Positions 57,449 through 64,000 of a stretch of DNA of 64,000 nucleotides are shown here, piece by piece. The translations under genes and the position numbers were made by a program. The notes below the pieces were generated by a model. That model had not been told where the DNA came from. It did not search any database and saw nothing but the letters and a program-made list of their open reading frames with translations. The DNA lies in NCBI GenBank assembly GCA_031415695.1, contig JANOSH010000047.1, positions 248,001-312,000 of the forward strand, given 5' to 3'. Each line of letters begins with the position of its first letter. The stretch's first letter is position 1. The DNA comes from JANOSH01 sp031415695 (GTDB taxonomy: Bacteria > Actinomycetota > Acidimicrobiia > Acidimicrobiales > Ilumatobacteraceae).

Positions 57449-58057
57449 TCAGGCGTTGGCCGTCGTAGCGGGCACTGCCGGAGTCTGGCCTCGGTGGCCG
57501 CCACGGCCCTTGCCGCCCCCAACTGGCGCAACACTGTTTACGAAGTCGGTGGCTCGCTGCGTCGCCTGTGTTAGCTTGGCGTCGACTTCGGCCTGGGTAT
57601 GTTCGCCGGAGGCGACTTCCGCGGCGAAATGGGCCTTGGCGTCAGCCAAGATGGCAGCGACAATGGTGGCCACATCAACGCCCTTTGTCTTCGCCAGAGC
57701 GGCGACAGTTTGACCACCAGCGAGAGCCGTACGCAGCTCATCTTGGGTCATGCCAAGGGCCGTGGCGGCAGCCGAACTGCCGTGTCCACTGCGCCCACCT
57801 CTGCCGCCGTCTGGCATAGCGGCGAGTGCGGTCACTACTGCGTCGGATTGAGCCTGGTTGATGGTTCCTGCAGTGACCAGTGGCTTGAGTGCTTCAGTGT
57901 GACGGGCTGACCGGTTGGGCCGAGCAACCGTCGACGATGCCGACGTCGTTGTCGAAGCGTCCTCCACAGCACCTGACACCGACGGCGAAACGAGTGCGGC
58001 TGCACCGCTGGCGAGAATTCCAACGGACAGTCCTGCTGCGATCAAATGCTTGTTCAT
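57449..58057 (-). CDS. Secreted helical-repeat protein
   Basis: 202 aa with signal peptide (MNKHLIAAGLSVGILASG start, cut near SGA). After a Thr/Ser linker comes ALKPLVTAGTINQAQSDAVV, then a Gly-rich spacer and LGMTQDELRTALAGGQTVAA plus AKTKGVDVATIVAAIL, the short two-helix units common in secreted Firmicute and actinobacterial proteins; the C-terminus is Gly/Arg-rich. AAGGAG ribosome site. Function unknown. A TGTCCG-CTT-CGGACA inverted repeat (58081-58095) lies 24 bp before the start. Confidence 0.75.
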   Translation of the reverse strand: MNKHLIAAGLSVGILASGAAALVSPSVSGAVEDASTTTSASSTVARPNRSARHTEALKPLVTAGTINQAQSDAVVTALAAMPDGGRGGRSGHGSSAAATALGMTQDELRTALAGGQTVAALAKTKGVDVATIVAAILADAKAHFAAEVASGEHTQAEVDAKLTQATQRATDFVNSVAPVGGGKGRGGHRGQTPAVPATTANA

Positions 58058-58080
58058 GTTCTGGCTCCTTGAGTGGGGGA

Positions 58081-58095
58081 TGTCCGCTTCGGACA
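58081..58095. promoter_or_regulatory. 6-bp inverted repeat upstream of secreted-protein gene
   Basis: TGTCCG-CTT-CGGACA in the promoter or leader region; two TGAGAACT copies lie further upstream (near 58131 and 58160). Possible operator or leader hairpin. Confidence 0.35.
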
Positions 58096-58179
58096 AGACC
58101 CACTGTGACGCCACAGCCTGTCAGGGTGCTGAGAACTGTCGTAGAAACAGGCATGAGTTCGCTGAGAACTAGCTGTGCG

Positions 58180-58650
58180 TCAGAGGTCTGTGAGCTCGCC
58201 GATAACCCGTACTCCAGCGTGATCGAAGTCGTCGGCCCAGTTGTCGCTCACGATGTCGGGAGCTAGATGTGACAGAGGTGCCAAGACGAAGGGTCGCTCA
58301 AACATCCGTAGGTGCGGAACGTGCAGATCGGGTTCGTCGACCGTTTCGTGGTCGATCCACAACACATCGACGTCGAGCGTGCGCGGACCCCAGCGCTCAC
58401 GACGCACCCGGCCGGCGAAGCCTTCAAGTTGTCGACACAGGCGGAGCAGTTCGTGGGCAGTAGCTGACGTTTGGAGCTCGACAACCATATTGAGATAGGC
58501 ACCTTGACTGTCGGGGCCACCAACCGGGTCGGTTTCATAAACGGGCGAGCAGGCCACCAAACCCTCGATGCCATTGACCGCCATCTTTAGGAAACCTACT
58601 CGGTCGCCAAGGTTGGAACCGAGCGCCAAAAATACTCGACGTGGCTTCAC
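58180..58650 (-). CDS. folK: 2-amino-4-hydroxy-6-hydroxymethyldihydropteridine pyrophosphokinase
   Basis: 156-aa HPPK that pyrophosphorylates the pterin before dihydropteroate synthase. ALGSNLGDR at the start, SPVYETDPVGGPDSQGAYLN, and RWGPRTLDVDVLWID with the magnesium Asp pair, then HVPHLRMFERPFVLAPL: all invariant motifs present. ATGA overlap with folB. Last gene of the gpgS-folP-folB-folK operon. Confidence 0.96.
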   Translation of the reverse strand: MKPRRVFLALGSNLGDRVGFLKMAVNGIEGLVACSPVYETDPVGGPDSQGAYLNMVVELQTSATAHELLRLCRQLEGFAGRVRRERWGPRTLDVDVLWIDHETVDEPDLHVPHLRMFERPFVLAPLSHLAPDIVSDNWADDFDHAGVRVIGELTDL

Positions 58651-59018
58651 GTTGGGCGAGGATTCGAGCGTCGGATAGTGACAGCAGACGTTGCCACGTC
58701 ATTGGGGAGCGGAGGGCGAAGCTTACGGATAGTGACCCTGACGGCGAGTACGCCGGACACGGCAAGCAAGTCGTCGGCAATGCGCTGGACAACACGCTCA
58801 AGAAGGAGGTGACGTTCGGTTGTAATGACCTTCTCGGCGAGGAACGTGAGATGTCCATAGTCGATGGTGTCGGCGAGATCGTCAGTTCCTCCCGGACGCG
58901 ACAAATCGGCCTCGACATCGAAATCAACCTCGAATGGCTGAGGACGCACTCGTTCTTCGGGGCAAACACCAATGATTCCAAGGGCACGCAGGCCCCGGAT
59001 CTCGATCAGATCATTCAC
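58647..59018 (-). CDS. folB: Dihydroneopterin aldolase
   Basis: 123 aa: IEIRGLRALGIIGVCPEERV, FEVDFDVEADLS, DLADTIDYGHLTFLAEKVI, HLLLERVVQRIADDL and VRVTIRKLRPPLP cover the tunnelling-fold active site including the conserved Glu and Lys. It converts dihydroneopterin to the FolK substrate. GTG start at 59018 with AGGAG upstream; the 8-bp overlap with folP upstream fits coupling. Confidence 0.93.
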   Translation of the reverse strand: MNDLIEIRGLRALGIIGVCPEERVRPQPFEVDFDVEADLSRPGGTDDLADTIDYGHLTFLAEKVITTERHLLLERVVQRIADDLLAVSGVLAVRVTIRKLRPPLPNDVATSAVTIRRSNPRPT

Positions 59019-59778
59019 ACTGGCTCCTGGAGATGAGGTGGAGTTGCCGTTCTCGACTACGGACCTTGAGCGGGTAGTGGGCCCGACCAAACTCGACACG
59101 CTGCCGTAAGACGATATCGAGCAATTCGTCGTGTTGCACCGTTTCTTTCCACGGCAAGGCAATGTAGAGCGGACGGCCAAAAACGCGAAGCGCATCGAGG
59201 TTCGAGTAGACGTGCTTTTGAAAGTGATACCGCTCCTCCCACGCCCAGTTCGATGGCGCGAACCCGGTGCCAGGGTCGAGCACCATTTTGTTGACAATGC
59301 CAAACCGTCGGGCCGTCGCCATCTGTTCGGTGAACCACGCGACCATCACCTCGACCGGATCACCAACAATGTGGTTCAGCGACCGCGGATCAGGACCGTT
59401 GAGGTAGGGGAGCACGATTTCGTCGGCGAACTCGGCACCAATGCCCCACATCTCGTCAGATACCAGACCATCAGCGGCATTCAGAACCGTGGCACCGGTC
59501 GTAAGAGACCGGCGCGCCACTTCGGGGCGCCACGTGTCGACCGACATGGTGAGCCCTAACGCTGCAATCGCCGGGATCAAGAACTCGAGTCGCTCCCACT
59601 CGGTTTGCCACCGCACGACCGTTGCGACGTCGGTAGAGCCTTGCCCACCAAGATCAATGCGATTGGCGCCATCGGAGACGAGCTTTTTGGCACGAGCCAC
59701 GACCGAGTCGACTGTCGTTGCAATGGAGTCGGCATTGAGCGAGTCGGGAGATGCGTTGATGACGCCATAGATGTCCAT
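59011..59778 (-). CDS. FolP2-like dihydropteroate-synthase homologue, atypical
   Basis: 255-aa TIM barrel of the dihydropteroate-synthase family. Signature regions are altered: GVINASPDSL instead of NVTPDSFSDGG, DLGGQGS instead of DIGGESTRPG, and the HMxGTP pterin-loop segment is not recognisable; SVDTWRPEVARRSL remains. The atypical sequence and the position next to gpgS match mycobacterial FolP2, which sits beside gpgS and lacks proven synthase activity. Placed between gpgS and folB, it could still be the cell's functional enzyme; I cannot tell. Its ATG is created at an 11-bp duplication. Confidence 0.8.
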   Translation of the reverse strand: MDIYGVINASPDSLNADSIATTVDSVVARAKKLVSDGANRIDLGGQGSTDVATVVRWQTEWERLEFLIPAIAALGLTMSVDTWRPEVARRSLTTGATVLNAADGLVSDEMWGIGAEFADEIVLPYLNGPDPRSLNHIVGDPVEVMVAWFTEQMATARRFGIVNKMVLDPGTGFAPSNWAWEERYHFQKHVYSNLDALRVFGRPLYIALPWKETVQHDELLDIVLRQRVEFGRAHYPLKVRSRERQLHLISRSQCE

Positions 59779-59791
59779 TAGATGTCCATTA
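59770..59791. repeat. 11-bp tandem duplication at the gpgS-folP junction
   Basis: GATGTCCATTA occurs twice in a row (59770-59780, 59781-59791). Read on the minus strand it gives ATGGACATCTAATGGACATCTA, so gpgS ends MDI-stop and folP begins MDI-Tyr. Removing one copy would join the two genes in frame. Confidence 0.92.
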
Positions 59792-60584
59792 GCTCGGTCT
59801 CGTAAGGGGCAAGAGTGTCAACGGTAACCGTGCGAAGTTTCTTGCCACGGCGGCTCACCGTCACCGAGTTGGGCACATCGACACCAGCACGCTGCAACGC
59901 CACCATCATCACCTCGGTGGCTTGAGGTTCCAGCTCCAAAAGACCGCGCCGTCGATGATGGCGAGTACCGAGATCGACCTGAGCAATGGAATCGACCCCG
60001 AACTTCGCGCTGACATCGATCAGCAAACCAATCTCGACGCCATACCCGCGCACGAATGGCACTTGACGCAAAGCGGAGCGTCGACATGCGTACTCGCCAC
60101 CCAACGGTTGGTCGAGGTGAGCAAGATGGGGGTAGAGCAGATGCAGAAGGGGGCGTGCCACCAATTCTGTAACCCGGCCACCAACATCGCCTTCGCCAAC
60201 GGGTCGCTCGTAGCTTCCCTTCGACAGCACAATGGACGGATCGCACAGTAGGGGCGTGAGCAACCCAGCCACATAGCCAACGTCGAAGTTGACCAGATCA
60301 GCATCGACCCACACCACGAAATCCGCGTCAGTGGCAGCCAGCGACGTCCACAACGCAGCCCCTTTGCCCGTGAGGCCGCTGGCGTTTGTTTCCACCACCC
60401 GAGCCCCGGCGCGATGGGCTACCGCCGCGGTGTTGTCGGTCGACACGTCATCGATGACCACCAGGTCGTCGATGAGCTCGACGTCTTCAATAAGCTCTCG
60501 GCGGAGGGCGCAGACAATGTCACCGATGGTGGCTTCCTCATTGCGGGCGGGTAGACACACGGCGACCTTGGCGCTGACGTTCAT
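59778..60584 (-). CDS. gpgS: Glucosyl-3-phosphoglycerate synthase
   Basis: 268-aa GT81 enzyme that transfers glucose to 3-phosphoglycerate, the first step to glucosylglycerate and methylglucose lipopolysaccharides. AVCLPARNEEATIGDIVCAL, DLVVIDDVSTDNTAAVA, VDADLVNFDVGYVAGLLTPL (DxD metal site), LSKGSYERPV and DQPLGGEYACRR are characteristic. First gene of a four-gene operon with folP2-like, folB and folK, as in mycobacteria for the first pair. The ATG at 60584 fits the family N-terminus. Confidence 0.92.
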   Translation of the reverse strand: MNVSAKVAVCLPARNEEATIGDIVCALRRELIEDVELIDDLVVIDDVSTDNTAAVAHRAGARVVETNASGLTGKGAALWTSLAATDADFVVWVDADLVNFDVGYVAGLLTPLLCDPSIVLSKGSYERPVGEGDVGGRVTELVARPLLHLLYPHLAHLDQPLGGEYACRRSALRQVPFVRGYGVEIGLLIDVSAKFGVDSIAQVDLGTRHHRRRGLLELEPQATEVMMVALQRAGVDVPNSVTVSRRGKKLRTVTVDTLAPYETELMDI

Positions 60585-60741
60585 CTGACCTAACTCGGCT
60601 TTGCGTCGAGCGATATCAAACGAAGATTCAGGTGACCAAAGGCGGCGCGCAGCCGGGATCAAGTCCGGCTCGTTTCTGAGCGTTGCGGCACAAGTGACAT
60701 TGTTGTTCACCAACGCCGTAGACGCCAGACGGCTCGGACCA

Positions 60742-61749
60742 CTAGGGCTTCTTGGCTCGGCTTGGCGAAACCCGGGGTGGCTCACCGGGCATTTTCGGGT
60801 ACACCGGTGGCCACGACGCATCGCTATACCCGTCACGCAAGTCACGTTCCCAAAGTTCGAGCAGCGGAGCCAACGACTGCAGGTTGCTCGCGCTCTCGGC
60901 CCATGGGTCACCCTCGCCGGCAAAACGCCGGGCAACTGCGAACATCGTCAGCAGGTCGGGCTCGATGGTAGGCAGGTCACGCCACGCGAACGGTGATGAG
61001 ACTTGGGCACCAACACGTGGACGCACGCACCAGGCACCAAAGACCGTCTTGTGGGGAGCGTTCTGGTTGAAATCGACAAACACACGGGTGCCACGCCCCT
61101 CCTTCCACCAGGCATCCGTCACCAAGTCTGGATGCCGTCGCGCCAACTCGCGAGCGACTGCGATAGCCGCCTGGCGAACCTGGTAGCTGTCCCAACGGGG
61201 TTCGAGCCGCACATAGATATGCAGCCCGCGGTTTCCGGTGGTCTTCGCCCACGACTCGATACCCAACTCGTGAAGTAGGTCGTGGGTGTGTTGCGCCGCA
61301 GTTCGCACCATGTCGAACGTGACACCGGGTTGCGGGTCGAGGTCGATGCGCAGTTCGTCGGAGAACTCAGGACGGTTTGCGACATAGGGCCATGGATGAA
61401 AACCCAGACATCCTTGGTTCACTGCCCACACAACATGAGCCATGTCGGCGAGCACAAGCGCGTTCGAGGTAGTGCCGTTTGGGGTTGAAACGACAGTTGT
61501 TTGCAGCCAATCAGGGGCGCTCTCCGGAATCCGCTTCTGAAAGAATGACTTGCCGGCCGCACCATCGGGGTATCGCTCAAGCATCGTCGGGCGACCCCGC
61601 AATGCAGTCATGAACGGTTCGCTAATCGCTAGGTAGAACTCAACCAGGTCGAGCTTGGTCTCGCCGTGTTCGGGGAAAAACACCTTGGCCGGACTGCTCA
61701 CTTTGACGTCGCGGCCAGATACCTCGAGGACCACATCGTTGGCAGCCAT
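60742..61749 (-). CDS. LigD-type primase-polymerase domain protein (stand-alone)
   Basis: 335-aa archaeo-eukaryotic-primase-like polymerase domain used in bacterial non-homologous end joining. KVFFPEHGETKLDLVEFYLA, MLERYPDGAAGKSFFQKRIP, RIDLDPQPGVTFD (catalytic DxD), TTGNRGLHIYVRL and EGRGTRVFVDFNQNAPHKTV are typical of LigD-Pol. No ligase, nuclease or Ku gene lies nearby, so it is a separate polymerase unit. A TACGGT box at -14 to -9 suggests a very short leader. An in-frame extension to 61836 is rejected. Confidence 0.9.
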   Translation of the reverse strand: MAANDVVLEVSGRDVKVSSPAKVFFPEHGETKLDLVEFYLAISEPFMTALRGRPTMLERYPDGAAGKSFFQKRIPESAPDWLQTTVVSTPNGTTSNALVLADMAHVVWAVNQGCLGFHPWPYVANRPEFSDELRIDLDPQPGVTFDMVRTAAQHTHDLLHELGIESWAKTTGNRGLHIYVRLEPRWDSYQVRQAAIAVARELARRHPDLVTDAWWKEGRGTRVFVDFNQNAPHKTVFGAWCVRPRVGAQVSSPFAWRDLPTIEPDLLTMFAVARRFAGEGDPWAESASNLQSLAPLLELWERDLRDGYSDASWPPVYPKMPGEPPRVSPSRAKKP

Positions 61750-61766
61750 GCCAAGGTACCGTATCG

Positions 61767-63293
61767 CTATTCCGACGGTGCCTGGCCAAGTCCGGCCGAC
61801 GATCGCAGTGGCAGCTCCGGCATTCGCACGGCCCACACGAACCCAACTACGAGCAAGACCGCACCGATGAGCTGGATACGGCCAACGCCGGTGCTGATTG
61901 CGTCGACAACTGCGGCACGGCTACCTTCGGGCAACGCCTTGATTTGGGCCGGTTCGCGGATCAGTTTGACGGCCTCGTCGGCCGACAACCCCGTGCGCCG
62001 AGGAAGCTCGCTGCGTATGGTCTTGTTGAGAACGGTGCCACTGACAGCGCCCATGACGGCGCCGCCGAGATTTCGGAAGAACATAATTGTGGCGGTGGCG
62101 ACACCCATGTCGCGGGCCTCGCACGCGTTCTGGGTGGCAATCGACGTTGTGGTGTACGACGCCCCCATCCCCAGACCCATCAACGCCAGACACGGCACCA
62201 GGTAACCGTACGGAGACGTACGAAAGATGGTCAACGACAAAGCAAACAGCCCGATGCCAGCAATGAAGGTGCCGCCAACCGGGAAACGTTTGTAGTAGCC
62301 GCGTTTGGCGATGATTCGACCCGTGAGCGTCGACCCGATGACCACGCCGACCATCAACGGAAGCGTTCGTAACCCCGAACGGGTGGGCGACACAAAAAGC
62401 GCGTCCTGAAAGTACACCGTCATGAAGTTGGTGCCACCGAAGCTGACGGCGCCGAGACAGACACCAAGCATCGACGACGACAAAACCACCCGGTTGCGAA
62501 AGAGTCGCAGTGGAATCATTGGCTCGTCGGCACGGCTCTCCTGAACCACGAAGACGGTGAGCAGGACTGCCGCCACCGAGATCAGTAGCAGCGATGAACG
62601 GTTGGTCAGGCTCGACCGACCCAACTCGAGGCCGATCATCAAACTAGTGAGTCCGAGAGCGAGTAGCAGAGCCCCCAACCAATCGAGGCGAGCCTGGCGG
62701 CGAGCAAAGGGAAGCTTCAGCACCCGATGCGTTACGACCATGACCGCAGCGCACAACGGCAGGTTCAAATAGAAGATCCACGGCCACGACCAGCGATCGA
62801 TGATGACCCCGCCGAGCACCGGACCCAGGAAGGCTGCTCCGGCGAAAGCCATCGTGAAATACCCGATGTATCGGCCACGCTCTCGTGGCGACAGAACATC
62901 ACCAATGATCGCAAATGCCAACGCCTGGATGGCTCCGCCGCCTACGCCTTGGAAGGCTCTTGCGGCTACCAGTTGCCAGATCGACTGCGACAAACCACAC
63001 AAAACAGATGCAATGGCGAACGTACCCATTGCAAACTGGAACACGCTGCGCCGACCGTACAGATCGGACAACTTGCCGAGCAACGGCGTCGAGATCGTGG
63101 ACGTGACAATGTAGGCGGTAATGACCCACGACAGTTGCTCGAAAGCGTTGAACTGACCGGCAATTGTGGGCAAAGCAGTCACCAAGATGTTGGTGTCTAG
63201 TGCGGCGAGCGATACCGCGGCAATGAGCGCCCCCAAGAGCTGATGGAGCTGGGCCTTTTGGAGGCCCGACGCCGTGGTCGCAGTTGTGGTCAC
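61767..63293 (-). CDS. DHA2-family (EmrB/QacA-type) MFS exporter
   Basis: 508 aa with about 14 hydrophobic helices. ALDTNILVTALPTIAG, GKLSDLYGRRSVF (motif A), AFQGVGGGAIQALAFAIIGD and SPRERGRYIG are classical DHA2 drug:H+ antiporter motifs. The GTG at 63293 is chosen because a TAGCGT box lies at -13 to -8; a TTG at 63326 would overlap the divergent DoxX gene. The promoter is shared with DoxX inside an inverted repeat. Exported compound unknown. Confidence 0.92.
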   Translation of the reverse strand: MTTTATTASGLQKAQLHQLLGALIAAVSLAALDTNILVTALPTIAGQFNAFEQLSWVITAYIVTSTISTPLLGKLSDLYGRRSVFQFAMGTFAIASVLCGLSQSIWQLVAARAFQGVGGGAIQALAFAIIGDVLSPRERGRYIGYFTMAFAGAAFLGPVLGGVIIDRWSWPWIFYLNLPLCAAVMVVTHRVLKLPFARRQARLDWLGALLLALGLTSLMIGLELGRSSLTNRSSLLLISVAAVLLTVFVVQESRADEPMIPLRLFRNRVVLSSSMLGVCLGAVSFGGTNFMTVYFQDALFVSPTRSGLRTLPLMVGVVIGSTLTGRIIAKRGYYKRFPVGGTFIAGIGLFALSLTIFRTSPYGYLVPCLALMGLGMGASYTTTSIATQNACEARDMGVATATIMFFRNLGGAVMGAVSGTVLNKTIRSELPRRTGLSADEAVKLIREPAQIKALPEGSRAAVVDAISTGVGRIQLIGAVLLVVGFVWAVRMPELPLRSSAGLGQAPSE

Positions 63294-63300
63294 TGCAATG

Positions 63301-63306
63301 ACGCTA
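63301..63306 (-). promoter_or_regulatory. -10 box of the exporter gene
   Basis: TAGCGT on the minus strand at -13 to -8 from the GTG at 63293. Confidence 0.55.
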
Positions 63307-63310
63307 CATT
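63305..63310 (+). promoter_or_regulatory. -10 box of the DoxX-family gene
   Basis: TACATT at -13 to -8 from the ATG at 63318. Confidence 0.55.
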
Positions 63311-63317
63311 CAGCGTC

Positions 63318-63821
63318 ATGAATCAACTGGACTTAGCGCTCCTGATCTTGCGCGTCGCACTCGGTGCGACCATTGCCGTGCACGGCATCAACAAGGTTAA
63401 GGGTGGACTCGCGGGGACAGGCCAATGGTTCGAGTCGATGGGCATGCGGCCCGGTCGGATCCATGGCCCGCTCGCCGCTTTCACAGAAATCGGTGCCGGC
63501 GCCATGATCGTGGCCGGGTTGTTGCTGCCGCTCGCCTGTGCCGCCATGGTCAGCCTGATGTTGGTTGCGATTTGGGTAGCCCACCGCAAAAACGGCTTCT
63601 TCATCTTCAACAAAGACGGTGGTTGGGAGTACTGCGCGTTCCTAGCGGCAACTGCGGTGTCGCTCGGCATGCTCGGTGCGGGCCGTTGGTCGCTGGACTG
63701 CTGGCTTGATATTCACATCACCGGATGGAACCGCACCCTGATCACCGTTGGTGTAGGTCTGGTGTCAGCCGTTTCTTTGCTGGCAGCGTGCTACCGCACA
63801 CCACCAGCAAAGCCAACATAG
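63318..63821 (+). CDS. DoxX-family membrane protein
   Basis: 167 aa with four hydrophobic segments. LDLALLILRVALGATIAVHG and INKVKGGLAGTGQWFESMGM, then EIGAGAMIVAGLLLPLACAA, are the DoxX signature. Members accompany redox and thiol-stress systems in actinobacteria. The ATG at 63318 is fixed by the leaderless -10 box. Shares a promoter region with the DHA2 exporter, so the two are probably co-regulated. Function unknown. Confidence 0.88.
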   Translation: MNQLDLALLILRVALGATIAVHGINKVKGGLAGTGQWFESMGMRPGRIHGPLAAFTEIGAGAMIVAGLLLPLACAAMVSLMLVAIWVAHRKNGFFIFNKDGGWEYCAFLAATAVSLGMLGAGRWSLDCWLDIHITGWNRTLITVGVGLVSAVSLLAACYRTPPAKPT

Positions 63822-63839
63822 GCCGACTTTCTGCGTGAC

Positions 63840-64000
63840 CTAAACGTTTCGTCCGAGGAACTTGAGGAACTCGGTTTGCAAATCGTCGCCGTCGGACGGT
63901 TCGATTTTGTCGCCAAAAACGCCAGGCCGACGAATAGCGCCATCCATCGGCTTGAGCCCGCTGTAGCCACCGGCCACGGCGTCTTTGTCTAGCCGCTCGT
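63840..64000 (-). CDS. 3' end of a truncated gene (runs off the window)
   Basis: Last 52 codons of a minus-strand gene ending at TAG (63840-63842). The visible C-terminus includes VAGGYSGLKPMDGAIRRPGV and DLQTEFLKFLGRNV. Not enough for an assignment; no family recognised. Convergent with the DoxX gene, whose stop is 18 bp away. Confidence 0.7.
   Translation of the reverse strand, partial: ERLDKDAVAGGYSGLKPMDGAIRRPGVFGDKIEPSDGDDLQTEFLKFLGRNV

Larger units (their letters stand above)
63299..63318. promoter_or_regulatory. Inverted repeat spanning a bidirectional promoter
   Basis: TGACGCT-ACATTC-AGCGTCA. Two opposing -10 boxes lie within it: TACATT (63305-63310, plus) and TAGCGT (63306-63301, minus), sharing the TA at 63305-63306. 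A repressor bound here would silence both genes. Confidence 0.6.

Noticed and set aside
1..64000. tRNA, rRNA, riboswitch or prophage
   Set aside because: No such sequences were recognised on reading; absence is not proven without covariance-model searches.

Overview
The window looks like chromosomal DNA from a high-GC actinobacterium, most likely a free-living member of Acidimicrobiia or a relative (inference). Supporting signs are mycothiol enzymes (an S-(hydroxymethyl)mycothiol dehydrogenase and two DinB/maleylpyruvate-isomerase-type proteins), two F420-type luciferase-like oxidoreductases, a GpgS gene joined to a FolP2-like gene as in mycobacteria, a DUF222/HNH protein, and many genes that appear to be leaderless, with a TANNNT -10 box ending 7-8 nt before the start codon. 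No rRNA, tRNA, CRISPR array, integrase or prophage was seen.

Layout. 1-5.6 kb (minus): a branched-chain amino-acid-type ABC importer with a lipoprotein binding protein, a strong terminator, a fused LivH-LivM permease, then LivG and LivF. 5.8-12.6 kb: a nitroreductase; a plus-strand trio (secreted protein, LLM oxidoreductase, lipoprotein); and a convergent minus-strand exopolysaccharide operon (nucleotide-sugar dehydrogenase, Pro-rich protein, processive GT2, polysaccharide deacetylase). 12.7-20.6 kb: APH-like kinase pair, a 110-bp tandem duplication, a PEP-utiliser swivel-domain protein coupled to an LLM oxidoreductase, a ThuA/SDR operon and a divergent TetR regulator. 20.6-25.9 kb: three perfect 52-bp repeats, then an eight-gene plus-strand catabolic operon (SDR-SDR-VOC-SDR-SnoaL-PNPOx-like-DinB).

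25.8-34.1 kb: MFS transporter, SPFH protein, a coupled ABM-monooxygenase/Rieske oxygenase/66-aa protein/ThuA operon facing a zinc dehydrogenase/TIM-barrel pair, and a propeller lipoprotein. 34.2-42 kb: GNAT, DUF222-HNH with an AT-rich flank, an EcKinase-like protein, a DUF35/thiolase/VOC operon of the kind used in steroid side-chain chemistry, a cyclic-nucleotide-binding protein, a sterol-desaturase-family protein and a winged-helix-like protein. 42-50.3 kb: acyl-CoA dehydrogenase, P450, cAMP-phosphodiesterase-like enzyme, a secreted M14 peptidase with three repeats, DUF72, and a PAP2-ferredoxin-P450 coupled set. 50.4-57.4 kb: Nudix-like, DUF4349, rhomboid-like, two dehydrogenases, SDR and the mycothiol formaldehyde-detoxification pair, closed by a bidirectional terminator. 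57.4-64 kb: secreted helical-repeat protein, a gpgS-folP-folB-folK operon, a stand-alone LigD-type polymerase, and a divergent DHA2 exporter/DoxX pair sharing a bidirectional promoter.

Together the genes suggest a heterotroph that imports amino-acid-like solutes and degrades hydrophobic substrates (Rieske oxygenase, two P450s with a 3Fe-4S ferredoxin, acyl-CoA dehydrogenase, DUF35-thiolase, many SDRs and dehydrogenases), protected by mycothiol and F420 redox systems. No single undescribed system is proven. The best leads are the bidirectional leaderless promoter at 63.3 kb, the leaderless architecture as a whole, the ATP-grasp-less PEP-utiliser coupled to an F420-type enzyme, the four-gene Rieske operon with its uncharacterised 66-aa protein, and the gpgS-folP junction that looks like a fusion split by an 11-bp duplication.
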